A DNA stretch of 64,000 bases from assembly GCA_022828595.1 (NCBI GenBank), contig JAKGHH010000001.1, forward strand, positions 208,568,348 to 208,632,347, given 5' to 3'. This document shows, one piece after another, positions 63,592 through 64,000 of the stretch. The notes beneath the pieces were generated by a model that made no database searches, was not told the DNA's origin, and was given only the letters and a program-made list of their open reading frames with translations. Position 1 is the first letter of the stretch, and each line of letters opens with the position of its first letter. Position numbers and translations under genes: made by a program. This DNA comes from Nelumbo lutea. Its lineage: Eukaryota > Streptophyta > Magnoliopsida > Proteales > Nelumbonaceae.

Positions 63592-64000
63592 TACAAGGTT
63601 TAAAGTATCGATACAAATTAATACGCCGGTGGAACAAAATCAAAGTTCAAAGTATTGACATACTTTATATTTAACATGTTTTAAGTATGACATTTTTTTA
63701 TCTAAAAATTTATATATTTTTACTTTATCATTATTAATTTTATTTAATTTTGTGCATTTTAATCAATTCAAAGTATTCAATGTATCAACTAACCCTGAAA
63801 ACCAAATAAGTATCATATGATATGCGTCGATACATTGTGATATGTACTTCAATTTTTGGCAAGATGTTATATGATAAACCAGTACTTAGCAAGTTAATTA
63901 ATGGAGTTGGTGAAAGGGATGATGTATACATGGCCCACTGTCCCTTAGCTCACAACATCAATAGGAAGGATGCCAACTGGTCGACCAGGTCATTGTCAAT
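63592..64000. repeat. CAAGG-family tip, partner end not found
   Basis: CAAGGTTTAAAGTATCGATAC at 63592-63612 matches the tip of the elements at 51652 and 53370, followed by AT-rich sequence with GATACATTGTGATATG near 63828. The right end either lies outside the window or is too diverged to see. Confidence 0.45.

Noticed and set aside
1..64000. tRNA, rRNA, snoRNA or organelle-derived segments
   Set aside because: Scanned by eye for tRNA T-loop GGTTCGAATC-type boxes; the hits (for example GGTTCGAATCTT at 20113) are element leaders next to PBS sites and lack paired stems.

Overview
The window is nuclear DNA from a flowering plant. The evidence is a dense set of plant Ty1/Copia, Ty3/Gypsy chromovirus, LINE, PIF/Harbinger-like and hAT-like elements, nearly all primed from initiator-Met tRNA (PBS TGGTATCAGAGCC and variants). 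I cannot name the species. I found no convincing intact host gene, tRNA, rRNA or CRISPR. Almost every coding stretch is a decayed retrotransposon.

Layout. 1-2388: a Copia RT fragment, then two Copia 5' ends placed head to head. 2389-6002: a truncated Angela-type LTR joined to a Copia remnant (B). 6003-13948: a minus-strand LINE split by a nearly complete 5.5-kb Copia element (C, 6063-11614). 13949-18040: three partial Copia elements (D, E, F). 18041-28748: Angela-type elements G and H, whose long LTRs face each other. 28749-30627: two Copia fragments (L, N). 30628-44158: an old plus-strand LINE (K) that hosts a Gypsy chromovirus (M, TSD CTTTA), a short solo LTR, an AT-rich hAT-like insert, a Copia element (J, TSD AAATG) inside that insert, and an Angela element (I) inside J.

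44159-64000 is a different compartment. It is AT-rich and gene-poor, and holds small DNA elements rather than stacked LTR elements: Tourist-like MITEs with TAA/TTA duplications, hAT-like MITEs with 8-bp duplications, a foldback element, two SINE-like copies and one solo Gypsy LTR with a perfect CCAAA duplication.

Functionally these are parasites and relics. The useful content is the order of insertion and the kinds of decay: loss of the integrase core in both Angela copies, loss of PR-RT-RNase H in the Gypsy copy, and at least three deletion joints repaired with filler copied from nearby DNA. I saw no new enzymatic or defence system. The most unusual signals are the templated-filler joints, the inverted LTR pairs that could fold into long hairpins, and the nested or abutting MITE cluster at 53.3-54.0 kb. 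All counts and boundaries were read by eye, so outer edges without a duplication are approximate.
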